In this document: positions 42,898 to 50,828 of the stretch, one piece after another | Layout of the letters: the number at the start of each line of letters is the position of its first letter | Position numbering within the stretch: the first letter of the stretch is position 1 | DNA from: Protula sp. h YS-2021 | Lineage: Eukaryota; Annelida; Polychaeta; Sabellida; Serpulidae | Length of the DNA: 64,000 nt | NCBI GenBank assembly: GCA_949752745.1 | Contig: OX457026.1 | Location: 48,323,456 to 48,387,455 of the forward strand | Direction of reading: 5' to 3' | Made by a program: the position numbers and the translations under genes | Notes under the pieces: generated by a model | The model's input: only the letters and a program-made list of their open reading frames with translations | Databases searched by the model: none | Told to the model about the DNA's origin: nothing

Positions 42898-44267
42898 GAC
42901 TGGTAGTCGAATTGAATGCTACGATTTGCACTTATTTCAACAATGTTATCAAATTCAGCATACACTATAACATTAACTGTATTTTGCAAGGCACCAGCAA
43001 AATTCATTTCTAGTCTCAAATTTCCATGTTTGATAAGGGCATAATGATCAGCACCATCATAATCAGGTGTTAAGTCGAAAGAAAACAAAGAATAACCTCT
43101 AGGCCAATCTTCCCGTTTTATAATGGAACTTTTCTCACCATCCAATCTATCAAAAGATTTGTAAAGAGTTTCAAAAGCATCAAGATATTTGCCTTGATTT
43201 ATATCAAGCTTGAGAGGTTTGGATAGGACTGGTTCACCATCAGAGTAAAGCTGCATAAAGTTAAGATTAAAATGTTCAAAATTGTATGGATTTCTCAATA
43301 CTGTTCCAGCAAAGGATTCATTATGGACCATTCCAATGACAATACGCTTTGGTAATTGGCCTAAAAAGATGCTATCTTTCACAAAAGATTGAAATCCAGT
43401 TGGAATAGCTAAAACTTTACATTCTTTTCTATTAACAATAAACTTAGCAGGACTTTTCATCAATGCATCTGCATGTCCCATCTGAATACCTGGACTAACC
43501 CTCACTTTGCGAATGGTTAAAAACGCTTCTCTCACTTCTACTTTAAAACCATTATTTGCAGCCATTAATACATATCCATCTTTTTGTCTATGTAAACGTA
43601 ATTTCATACTAACACCATTGGGAAGATAACGATCCTGCTCAAACAAATCTACCCTTAAACCGCCTGTAAGCATAAACTCACGGCTTAGACGTGTATACAA
43701 ATAGCGATTATGTAAACCATTATTTCCTGTTTCAGCTATATCACCACCTTCAATATTTACATGAAAACCTGATACATATCTTTCATGATTAGGTCTTTTC
43801 ACCTCATGAGTATTCATTGACCCGGCAGTATCTTTATAGATGAGACGCATAGAGCGCTCAGAATTGAGACTTTCTTCCGAGTCATGAATGAGATGAGATA
43901 TGATGCTGGTATAACCATGGGTATTGTTACTATGTGATATCAAACGATCATTTAGAAATAATTCAATATTGGACCATAACCCATTAAACAAATCATTGAT
44001 ACATGACACGTTATCATCTACACCACACAGTGTTCCATCAGCCTTGACAATGCGACATACAATATGGAGTTTACTGTTCTTTAAATCTAGATATTCTTCT
44101 GTACTCGCAGGAATGTAGAATTCTATTGGAGCACCCTCTCTAATGGTAGTCATTGGTTGATAGTCTACATTATAACTTTTTTCTACAGCAGTTTGCGTTG
44201 GTGGTATGTGAAACCATTCTAATGGAGAAAGGCTACATTCACAAGAATGATTATGAATTAAAGACAT
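42894..44267 (-). CDS. MCP: Major capsid protein, double jelly-roll (hexon-like)
   Basis: 457 residues, in range for Polinton major capsid proteins. The N-terminus has the family layout: an FHIPPTQTAVEKSYN start, a TTIREGAPIEFYIP segment, an EYLDLKNSKLHIVCRI strand, then LFNGLWSNIELFLNDRLISH. Two jelly-roll barrels per subunit would form pseudo-hexameric capsomers. Neighbours are the protease (4-base overlap downstream) and the pVI/pX-like protein (3-base gap upstream). No break is seen. Confidence 0.88.
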   Translation of the reverse strand: MSLIHNHSCECSLSPLEWFHIPPTQTAVEKSYNVDYQPMTTIREGAPIEFYIPASTEEYLDLKNSKLHIVCRIVKADGTLCGVDDNVSCINDLFNGLWSNIELFLNDRLISHSNNTHGYTSIISHLIHDSEESLNSERSMRLIYKDTAGSMNTHEVKRPNHERYVSGFHVNIEGGDIAETGNNGLHNRYLYTRLSREFMLTGGLRVDLFEQDRYLPNGVSMKLRLHRQKDGYVLMAANNGFKVEVREAFLTIRKVRVSPGIQMGHADALMKSPAKFIVNRKECKVLAIPTGFQSFVKDSIFLGQLPKRIVIGMVHNESFAGTVLRNPYNFEHFNLNFMQLYSDGEPVLSKPLKLDINQGKYLDAFETLYKSFDRLDGEKSSIIKREDWPRGYSLFSFDLTPDYDGADHYALIKHGNLRLEMNFAGALQNTVNVIVYAEFDNIVEISANRSIQFDYQS

Positions 44268-44269
44268 GA

Positions 44270-44626
44270 TTAAAAAATATCTTTCTTATGTTTTTTTGAT
44301 GTTATCCGTTTAGCTGCCTTTCGCCTTCTGACACCTTTTGCTCGTTTCGGTCTCTTTTGTCCTCGTAACCCACCACCAAACATACGTTGTGCTACTCGAC
44401 CTGTAACATCTTTCGCAATATCTTTTGCAGCCCTTTTAAGATGTGGTGCAACGATTTTAGCCTCTGTCTTAAGCAGTGGAATAGCTTTTCGAGCCAATGA
44501 TCCCAGTATTGAACCAATACCATCTCCATATTGTATTCGCGCTCCTTTAAATCCTGGTAATTCTCCACCCACTTGGCGAAGAAAATGGTCGCGATATATA
44601 GATGGATTGTGTGTGTATGCTTTCAT
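44270..44626 (-). CDS. Adenovirus pVI/pX-like minor virion protein
   Basis: 118 residues. A Gly-rich amphipathic stretch (YGDGIGSILGSLARKAIPLL, residues about 33-52) is followed by a very basic C-terminus with RPKRAKGVRRRKAAKR. This layout recalls adenovirus VI/X core or membrane-lytic proteins that protease cleaves after Gly motifs. Its place between the two capsid genes fits a virion component. Its start codon overlaps the minor capsid stop (ATGA). Confidence 0.65.
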   Translation of the reverse strand: MKAYTHNPSIYRDHFLRQVGGELPGFKGARIQYGDGIGSILGSLARKAIPLLKTEAKIVAPHLKRAAKDIAKDVTGRVAQRMFGGGLRGQKRPKRAKGVRRRKAAKRITSKKHKKDIF

Positions 44627-45387
44627 AATGCTTTTGGTCGAAAATGAAGTTTACAGATCACCTTTCCAGTTTGAAATGGAACATTATAGCCTGTATCGTC
44701 CTTAATATTCATTTCTATCACGTCAAATTTGGATGTGTTTACAGGAACATAATGAGGTTCTCCATAAGTTTTCATGATAATGTCTCCATCATGTCCTTGT
44801 ATTCCAACAGAACGTAGCAAAGGGACATAATAATCACCAACAACTTGTGGCTCACAAATACTACAGTATACATAAAGTGTATAAAATCCCTGTTTCACAT
44901 CAGCTTTATGTTCAGCTGTGCACGTTTCAGTATACCATTGATCTGGAATAAATCCTAAAATCTCAGCTAATCCAGTGGAGAATAACACTTCAAAGCCGTA
45001 TTTTAGAAATAGAAAAACACGTCGTCTAATTTTATCATACTTTATCTGAATAGCTTCCTTAAGGTCATCTTTCATAGAATTAGTTGCTTCTTTATTGACT
45101 GCCTGACATATCTCTTGTATGGATCTGTAGTAACCATAAGGAATATTGATTGTGTCAAGAACAACATTATTCAGTGGTTGTTGTCGATACTGAATAGAAT
45201 AGTCCATTCCATGTCTCATGGTTGTCCATGTATGTGGATATTGAATTTCAGCTAAAGCCACTTCATATTTTCCGTTCAGATAGATGGTTCGAGGCATACG
45301 AATTTGATAATTCGAAGTCTTGTTGTTGGGATAATAGTTCATACTAGCATTGCTGGGTAAAGTAATGTAAAAACTTGTTGACTCCAT
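44623..45387 (-). CDS. Minor capsid protein, single jelly-roll (penton-like)
   Basis: 254 residues. The start (SFYITLPSNASMNYYPNNKTSNYQIRMP) and the LNGKYEVALAEIQYPHTW segment are typical of Polinton penton-like minor capsid proteins, and so is a central LAEILGF element. It would sit at capsid vertices. ATG at 45385-45387. It lies in the packed leftward block between the small acylated protein and the pVI/pX-like gene. Confidence 0.82.
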   Translation of the reverse strand: MESTSFYITLPSNASMNYYPNNKTSNYQIRMPRTIYLNGKYEVALAEIQYPHTWTTMRHGMDYSIQYRQQPLNNVVLDTINIPYGYYRSIQEICQAVNKEATNSMKDDLKEAIQIKYDKIRRRVFLFLKYGFEVLFSTGLAEILGFIPDQWYTETCTAEHKADVKQGFYTLYVYCSICEPQVVGDYYVPLLRSVGIQGHDGDIIMKTYGEPHYVPVNTSKFDVIEMNIKDDTGYNVPFQTGKVICKLHFRPKAL

Positions 45388-45437
45388 GGCAGCTAAATCG
45401 TTTATGTGATGTAGACTAGATGTGTATATACATTACT

Positions 45438-45638
45438 TCATGTTTGACACTCTTCATCTACATTGCTGTCTACATTATTGTCTAAATTGCTATCTACATG
45501 ATCTAAATTGGTATCTTCTACTTCTCCCTGACAACAAGCACTAACACACCTAATTTTTACAGGAATAGTATTTTTATTTCCATTTTCTTTACAACAACAA
45601 CACCATAGCTCTTTAATCCATGTTAAAAAGTTTCCCAT
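45438..45638 (-). CDS. Putative myristoylated/palmitoylated small protein
   Basis: 66 residues beginning MGNFLTW, with Gly at position 2 as required for N-myristoylation. It is followed by a four-cysteine cluster (C13-C16) suited to palmitoylation, another Cys pair, and an acidic tail of repeated DSNLD/DSNVD units. This is the design of a peripheral membrane anchor. A role in envelopment, egress or entry membranes is possible but unproven. It overlaps the upstream gene by 16 bases in another frame. Confidence 0.6.
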   Translation of the reverse strand: MGNFLTWIKELWCCCCKENGNKNTIPVKIRCVSACCQGEVEDTNLDHVDSNLDNNVDSNVDEECQT

Positions 45639-46213
45639 CCTTCTGGAAACAATCTTTGTTGACGCTGTTGTTGCTCTTTTGTAATATCTTCACGAGTTGT
45701 CTTTTTGCCAAAAACAATTTTTGGAATATTAGCGTCTACAATTTCCTCAATAAACTGCTTCCAACCACGCGGTGGTTCTCGTCGTTCTTTTCTTTTTGTA
45801 GCAACCAATGCTTCTTTCAACAAATCAATAATGTTAGAATTTGTAATGACAGTACCTGTTTTTAAAACAAGTTCATTTTTATCTGTCCATCTCGTACCAT
45901 ATTTCTTAAGTTCTGCCAGAAGTTGTGTTAGTTTTACATGATAAATAGGTTGAAAATGGTTTAGAAACTGTTGGAACTTTTCTGATTTTTCTGCATTAGA
46001 TGCTGCAACAGACTTTTGTCGTTGTTGTTGTGATTGAATTGTTCGTAAATGACGTCCAAGCACTTGAGACATTTCTATTGCTTTTTCACGATTTCGTTTC
46101 CCACGTAAAAGTTTATTCACTTTCGTTTTGATTTCAACATCTTTTCCCTTCTTTTCTAACAACATTTTATATTCATATTCAGGAATGAGAACCATTTTCA
46201 AAGTATGTTTCAT
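45623..46213 (-). CDS. Basic coiled-coil protein of the late block
   Basis: 196 residues, rich in Lys, Arg and Gln, with heptad-like helices (residues about 10-110), a KYGTRWT motif and a Gln-rich end (KEQQQRQQRLFP). Position between ATPase and penton genes suggests a virion or assembly protein, perhaps the protein called PW in Polinton descriptions; this assignment is uncertain. Confidence 0.6.
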   Translation of the reverse strand: MKHTLKMVLIPEYEYKMLLEKKGKDVEIKTKVNKLLRGKRNREKAIEMSQVLGRHLRTIQSQQQRQKSVAASNAEKSEKFQQFLNHFQPIYHVKLTQLLAELKKYGTRWTDKNELVLKTGTVITNSNIIDLLKEALVATKRKERREPPRGWKQFIEEIVDANIPKIVFGKKTTREDITKEQQQRQQRLFPEGWETF

Positions 46214-46229
46214 TTTAACAGCAACTGAG

Positions 46230-46523
46230 CTAACAAGGGTAATGCAAATTTAGCAATAGCTCCAATAAATCCTCCTTTCTGATTAACCAACTTCTTTTTT
46301 CTTCGAAGTGATATCTTCTTATTAGCCAGTGACGTTCACGCTTGAATAACTTATACCTTTTTGAGCTTAAGGGTAAATGTCCCCGCAATATATTCAAACA
46401 AATTTCAAACAAGCTAGTTAATTCCTCCTTAGTAGCTTGTTGTAGTAAGGATTTACGTCGTTTAGGCCCGCTGCGTGCGAGCAAGTGAAGGAAAGGTTGA
46501 TTCGCTTGAATACGTTTAGACAT
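46230..46523 (-). CDS. Small basic conserved Polinton protein
   Basis: 97 residues: FLHLLARSGPKRRKSLLQQA, then EICLNILRGHLPLSSKRYKLFKRERHWL and an LLELLLNL end. The pattern (helix, PKRR, NIL.G.LPLS, basic Leu-rich end) recurs, from memory, as a small ORF in many Polintons and adinto-like viruses. Function unknown; a nucleic-acid-binding core protein is plausible. The start overlaps the ATPase stop by 8 bases. Confidence 0.6.
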   Translation of the reverse strand: MSKRIQANQPFLHLLARSGPKRRKSLLQQATKEELTSLFEICLNILRGHLPLSSKRYKLFKRERHWLIRRYHFEEKRSWLIRKEDLLELLLNLHYPC

Positions 46524-47175
46524 CTTGACTGCGAATGGTTAAATGACTTGGTTCTTGTTCATACGCCACCTTATCAACATATACATAATGTGTATCTTTT
46601 GGTAAAATGCCTGTACGAATACGTAGTTGATCATTTGTCTTTGGCTTCAAATCAATGAATAAATAGCCGTGAGGTTTGCTGGTAGCATCTTGATAGGCTT
46701 CTATGAGAAATTGAGATTTTCCAGGATACATTTGTCGCGCTAATGTACTTATTTGTTGACTGTCTCTAGGATTTTTTAACAGAATGATGTAATGTGTATT
46801 CAAACTAATATTACGCATTTCTCTACCATGATGAAACAAATTATGCACAATAAAAAAAATGCTTAGATTTTGATGACTGCTGCCAACACTAAAGAGACGT
46901 GTCATGCGCTCATCACTATGACATTTAGTCATTAAGTCATCAATGATGAGTAAGTTTGGTTTTTTCGGGTTAAAACGCTCTTCAATGTTATCTGGAATGC
47001 CTTGGTAAAATTCCACACCTTTCATTCCCTTATACAAAGGCTGATCTGCTGCATAGAGCCATAAAATGGTTTTTGGAGAGGGTTTAATTAACTTTTGTTC
47101 TAGAATTTCTCTAACTAGAGAAGTTTTACCACTGCCTGTAGGTCCAGAGACCAAACACGTGAATGGATGCTTCAT
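46516..47175 (-). CDS. ATP: FtsK/HerA-type genome-packaging ATPase
   Basis: 219 residues from the ATG at 47173-47175, which overlaps the integrase stop (ATGA). Walker A is GPTGSGKT (residues 11-18), Walker B is LLIIDDL (75-81), and an FFIVHNL segment follows at the place of the A32-type third motif. It would drive DNA into preformed capsids. A longer start upstream lies inside the integrase frame and lacks an ATG. Confidence 0.9.
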   Translation of the reverse strand: MKHPFTCLVSGPTGSGKTSLVREILEQKLIKPSPKTILWLYAADQPLYKGMKGVEFYQGIPDNIEERFNPKKPNLLIIDDLMTKCHSDERMTRLFSVGSSHQNLSIFFIVHNLFHHGREMRNISLNTHYIILLKNPRDSQQISTLARQMYPGKSQFLIEAYQDATSKPHGYLFIDLKPKTNDQLRIRTGILPKDTHYVYVDKVAYEQEPSHLTIRSQDV

Positions 47176-48272
47176 TTTCGAATATCTGTTTCTTTCACCC
47201 AACTGTTAAACTTCTTTGGCCAACCTAACCACTTCACAAATAATTCTTTAACACCTCGTCTTTTTCGTGTTTTCAAGACCTTTTCAATGCTATAGACTGA
47301 TTCAATATCTTTTGTCACTTTCTGCAGTTCTTCTTCATAAAAATGACCGTCAATATCTTCATCCAAAAAGTCTTTCACACGATACAAGTGTATTTCTTGC
47401 TTCTTACAACGATGTGTGATAATGAACACTTCTTGCGTCCACTTTATATGATAATCCCGTTGAAATACATATTTCATGTGAGAAATGCGAACCTGATCAC
47501 CAGTTTTAAATTTGTAGGGTTTTTTCTTCTTTGGTTTTAATTTCAATTTGTCTACATACATATACTTCCACACTTTCGATTCTATGTCTTTACGAATATC
47601 TGCAGGAGCATACTTATTAGGGAGGGAGCCATGAGGTCTATGGTTATAATTATACACTAAGTCTGGAAGGATGTCCATATATCGATACGTTTGATTATGA
47701 AGGAAATATCGATACATCATTCCCTTTAGAGTACGAATGACTCTCTCAGCAAAGTTGGCTTTGGTTTCATTCTTTGTCGTATAGGCATGTATTCCCTCCT
47801 TCTTCAAAAATGCTTTTACCCATCTGTTTTTAAATTCAGTTCCTTTATCTGACCTTAGAGTTCGTGGTCTTCGTTGTGTTTCTTGAAAAATCTTTTGAAA
47901 GGCTTCTATGACGCTGGAATGTGATTTATTAGGCATTGGCTGCACCCATAAATATTTGGAAAACACATCAATGACAACCAATAAAAAGTGGGTATCATCA
48001 TTATAGGAAGCTATGTTTCCCATGTCAGCTAAATCAATATCCCACATGTCATCAATTCCACGTGTAATGACACGTTGCCTTTTAAACCTATATTTTACAG
48101 GTTGTAGTAAACTGAAGGCATCTTGATCCTGTAACCATTTCTTCACTTGTGAATGAGTGACTGGCTGATCATGTTTTTTTAATATGTGATAAAGTTTGTA
48201 AGGACCAGCAAATGTCCCGGGTTGACCAGGTTTAAAGTAAATATTGGTTAAGTAGTCTTTCCACGTCGACAT
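47172..48272 (-). CDS. INT: Retroviral-type DDE integrase with C-terminal chromodomain
   Basis: 366 residues. The catalytic triad is D80 (WDIDLADM), D142 (SDKGTEF) and E176 (FAERVIRTLK), with 33 residues between the second Asp and Glu. Residues from about 328 to the end match a chromodomain (SIEKVLKTRKRRG, LFVKWLGWPKKFNSWV). A chromodomain would tether integration to modified histone tails. It cuts 6-bp staggered sites, consistent with the ACTGCA duplication. It heads the late leftward block, below an array of TTTATCAACA repeats. Confidence 0.92.
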   Translation of the reverse strand: MSTWKDYLTNIYFKPGQPGTFAGPYKLYHILKKHDQPVTHSQVKKWLQDQDAFSLLQPVKYRFKRQRVITRGIDDMWDIDLADMGNIASYNDDTHFLLVVIDVFSKYLWVQPMPNKSHSSVIEAFQKIFQETQRRPRTLRSDKGTEFKNRWVKAFLKKEGIHAYTTKNETKANFAERVIRTLKGMMYRYFLHNQTYRYMDILPDLVYNYNHRPHGSLPNKYAPADIRKDIESKVWKYMYVDKLKLKPKKKKPYKFKTGDQVRISHMKYVFQRDYHIKWTQEVFIITHRCKKQEIHLYRVKDFLDEDIDGHFYEEELQKVTKDIESVYSIEKVLKTRKRRGVKELFVKWLGWPKKFNSWVKETDIRK

Positions 48273-48282
48273 GTTAACACTA

Positions 48283-48412
48283 AATGATCAACACTTGTTA
48301 ACATATCTTGCATTTTATTTTATCAACGCATCTAACATTTTATCAACATATCATGCATTTTATCAACACATCTTAAATTTTATTTTTATCAACATGTCTT
48401 ACAAATCGAGTA
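48283..48412 (-). promoter_or_regulatory. TTTATCAACA repeat array upstream of the integrase operon
   Basis: Five to six copies of (T)TTTATCAACAYATC / GATCAACACTTG spaced 19-27 bases in the only non-coding gap before the integrase-to-protease gene series. On the minus strand the unit is GATRTGTTGATAAAA. A regulator-binding cluster or late promoter is likely. Confidence 0.55.
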
Positions 48413-48740
48413 TTGATACAATGGTGTGAATAATTGAAGTCCATTGATCTTCAATGTATATTAACCAGCTACTTAATTCATCAAATGTGATAGCATCTAC
48501 GCCATATTTTTCACAACGTTGATTTGCATTATCTAGCACTTTATCTAAATGAATGTAATATTTAGCTTCATTCCAATATGTATAGACACATGTAGAATGA
48601 CACATATGTTCTGAACACTCTTCATTTTGACAAGCAGGACATACTAAACATGCAAACTTTTTTACAGCTAATAACATTTCTTCACAATAATGTTTTGCAC
48701 AATATATTGTCTCAATGTAATGTCCACCATTATACTGCAA
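48399..48740 (-). CDS. Cys-rich small protein
   Basis: Up to 113 residues but without an ATG at its head; the first in-frame ATG is codon 22. Cys pairs (CLVCPACQNEEC, HMCHSTC) suggest a zinc-binding knuckle, then a helical end (ITFDELSSWLIYIEDQW). The frame upstream is closed only by the TGA at 48759-48761, and the ORF beyond that TGA is in the same frame (48759-48926). This raises a broken or readthrough gene. No family is recognised. Confidence 0.45.
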   Translation of the reverse strand: MQYNGGHYIETIYCAKHYCEEMLLAVKKFACLVCPACQNEECSEHMCHSTCVYTYWNEAKYYIHLDKVLDNANQRCEKYGVDAITFDELSSWLIYIEDQWTSIIHTIVSILDL

Positions 48741-48758
48741 TGTAGATTGACCACTCTC

Positions 48759-48926
48759 TCACTTCATCAAACAGTCCTCGCGTAAGTTTGGTACGTTCAA
48801 CGTGGAATGAGCAAGTTCCCAATAAATGTCAAAGTGCTGCAGTTGTTGTTGAATAGATCCAAAACGTGCCAGTTCACTTATCATGTAGTCCACATACTTG
48901 TCCTTAAAACACGTTTCTACATCCAT
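48759..48926 (-). CDS. Short ORF, possibly the 5' part of a frameshifted gene
   Basis: 55 codons from an ATG at 48924-48926 to a TGA at 48759-48761. Toward its end another frame becomes the better coding candidate (FHVERTKL, GLFDEVREWSIYIAV, stop at about 48731). That second segment shows the same hydrophobic/EW pattern as the PC4-like relatives. A one-base indel near 48800-48815 would join the first half to it. Unproven; too short for firm homology. Confidence 0.35.
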   Translation of the reverse strand: MDVETCFKDKYVDYMISELARFGSIQQQLQHFDIYWELAHSTLNVPNLREDCLMK

Positions 48927-48990
48927 CTTTCACATGTCCATATAACACGTCTGCACACTGTGGCGGCTGGTAAGCAAATGACTCTCAGTC

Positions 48991-49611
48991 TTACTCCACA
49001 GAAACAGTTAGTAAGCCGCACTTGTTGCAGAAGTTGTCTGGTTCACACAACTTGCAATTGTACTTGTGGCAGTGACAATCATAATCCTCAGCATATCCGT
49101 AAGCACCGCAATATTCACAGGTAAGTCCAAGTTGATTTTGCACATCCATATTCTCCAATTGAACTTCAGCCAGTCTTTTCTTAGATAACTTTGACACTTT
49201 CATCCGATTGTCCTTTTGCAGCTTGATAGGAGTTTTCTTGCCATGACATTCCGTACATGGCAATAAGGTTGAGGTAATGCTATCCATCTCCTGAAGCAAT
49301 GTCTCCCATTCACCATCATTCATTTTGATGTAATACTTGTATTCTTTCCCTTCAAACAGTGATGCTTGCACAAAACTCACATAGCGCATATCCAAGTATG
49401 AAATGACTTCAAGCCACTTCGTTTGCGTTAAGTATAGTTTGAAGCCAATGTCGCGTAATCTTGCTAAGTTCAGACACACAATCTTCCACAAGGATGGTGA
49501 TAAAGCAAGCCATCTCTCTCCACGTTTGATTCGAATAAATAATCCAAATTGTCCATGCTCCACAGTAATGGTTAAGTTTGCACTAATTTTAAAGCTTCTT
49601 GTCTTCTCCAT
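48991..49611 (-). CDS. PC4-like/zinc-ribbon protein
   Basis: 206 residues from the ATG at 49609-49611, about 40 bases below a TATA box. The N-terminal half has three strand-helix units (RWLALSPSLWKIVCLNL, FKLYLTQTKWLEVISYL, YKYYIKMNDGEWETLLQEM) that resemble the PC4-like pattern. The C-terminal half is Cys-rich: CTECHG, CEYCGAYGY, CHCHKYNCKLC and CNKCG, so two to three zinc knuckles. It probably binds nucleic acid; the specific role is unknown. Confidence 0.6.
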   Translation of the reverse strand: MEKTRSFKISANLTITVEHGQFGLFIRIKRGERWLALSPSLWKIVCLNLARLRDIGFKLYLTQTKWLEVISYLDMRYVSFVQASLFEGKEYKYYIKMNDGEWETLLQEMDSITSTLLPCTECHGKKTPIKLQKDNRMKVSKLSKKRLAEVQLENMDVQNQLGLTCEYCGAYGYAEDYDCHCHKYNCKLCEPDNFCNKCGLLTVSVE

Positions 49612-49648
49612 GGCTGCGCGTTGAATGATGACTGCACTTGACACCTCA

Positions 49649-49664
49649 CTCCTTTTATATGGAC
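49649..49664 (-). promoter_or_regulatory. TATA box of the PC4-like/zinc-ribbon gene
   Basis: CCATATAAAAGGAG on the minus strand, placed 40 bases before the ATG and within bases of the upstream gene's stop. Confidence 0.6.
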
Positions 49665-49665
49665 A

Positions 49666-50742
49666 TTACATGTATGTTTTCATTAGATGCTTGCAAAATC
49701 GAGGAGTAATCTCGTTGAAACCATCCAGAAAGGCTGTTGGCAAACCGTCTGTCAAAGATTGTCTCATAACAATCACTAAAAAGTCTCCTCGTTTGCGACT
49801 TCCAATTATCCATTGAAAGAGCATTGGCATGGTGAAATGTCCTTTTTCATAGAGGTAAGCCATCATATCATACACCTTAATATATTCTTCAAGGTATTTG
49901 AAGCCATGTAGCATGACCTTTGCACATTTGGAATCGCGATCCTCATCAACACACTTTGGCGTCGGTAGAGATAAAGTCTTAAAAAGTTCCTCATGAAGAC
50001 TTCGAATAAGTTGAACGAAACGTCGGATCATGGCTTCGGAGAACTGCGGCTCTGACTCGGGAACATGCTCAATGTTTCCTTCTAGCATGTAGATAAGCTG
50101 AATGACAGTGTTCACTTCTTCCGTTAGGTATATGTATGTGTGCTGATCGAAAAAGCCTTCTTCACATAAACACCATAAAATGTTGCAATCAATCAGAGGA
50201 ATCACTGCTTGAAAGTTTCGTTTCAACAGCGTGACGTCTTCCTCAGTAACAGGAATAGTTTTGCTCAATTCGAATTTAGATTTGAGCTGCTTGTCATCGT
50301 CGTCGCTGTCGTCATCGTCGTTGTCGTCATTGTCGTCATCGTCGTTGTCGTCATTGTCGTCGTCACCGTCGTCATCGCTTGACATAACCACTTCTTCCTC
50401 CTCAAGATGCTCTAGATGAGCCTGTAACTTTGTACTAAGTGGCTTGGCGCTACCAATTACAAGCGCATTGGCAACCCAGAACGGATAGTCAGATCTCTCG
50501 GGATCGGGCATTGCTTGCTGTACTGGCTGTACTTCTTCAGGCCTAGTTTGCTGTACTGTAGACACGTCTGACGGAGCCTCTAATGCTTCCTCCAAGGCTT
50601 TTTCAGCTTCTGCTAGTGTACTTAGGAAGACAGCAGTCTCCTCTGCAGTTAAAACTGCATCTGTAAAAGCCATTGTTTCATTGCTGAACAGGCTATCAAT
50701 TTCCATGTTGCTAGCCGTTGCTGCTTTTCGAGACGTCTCCAT
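49666..50742 (-). CDS. Acidic protein with two death-fold (CARD-like) domains
   Basis: 358 residues from the ATG at 50740-50742. Residues about 121-150 are an Asp-rich tract. Two helical domains follow: about 168-226 (AVIPLIDCNILWCLCEEGFF, then IQLIYML) and about 286-345 (YDMMAYLYEKGHFTMPML, then SRKRGDFLVIVMRQSLTDG and FLDGF). The second follows the CARD rhythm of a helix ending LxxxGxFT, a (K/R)RGDFL helix and a final AFxxGF/L helix. CARD proteins of viruses act in cell-death or innate signalling, so a host-modulating role is inferred. Only about 20% of the fold is conserved in such families; a structure-based search is decisive. Confidence 0.55.
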   Translation of the reverse strand: METSRKAATASNMEIDSLFSNETMAFTDAVLTAEETAVFLSTLAEAEKALEEALEAPSDVSTVQQTRPEEVQPVQQAMPDPERSDYPFWVANALVIGSAKPLSTKLQAHLEHLEEEEVVMSSDDDGDDDNDDNDDDDNDDNDDDDSDDDDKQLKSKFELSKTIPVTEEDVTLLKRNFQAVIPLIDCNILWCLCEEGFFDQHTYIYLTEEVNTVIQLIYMLEGNIEHVPESEPQFSEAMIRRFVQLIRSLHEELFKTLSLPTPKCVDEDRDSKCAKVMLHGFKYLEEYIKVYDMMAYLYEKGHFTMPMLFQWIIGSRKRGDFLVIVMRQSLTDGLPTAFLDGFNEITPRFCKHLMKTYM

Positions 50743-50783
50743 GATGGTTTGGCAATGCAATGGCTATAGTGGTGTCGACCCGA

Positions 50784-50795
50784 CGTTTTTATACT
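50784..50795 (-). promoter_or_regulatory. TATA box of the CARD-like gene
   Basis: TATAAAAACG on the minus strand (50786-50793), about 45 bases before the ATG. Confidence 0.6.
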
Positions 50796-50828
50796 ACTGA
50801 GCCGTGAGCCCAGCGGCTAAATAGTTGG

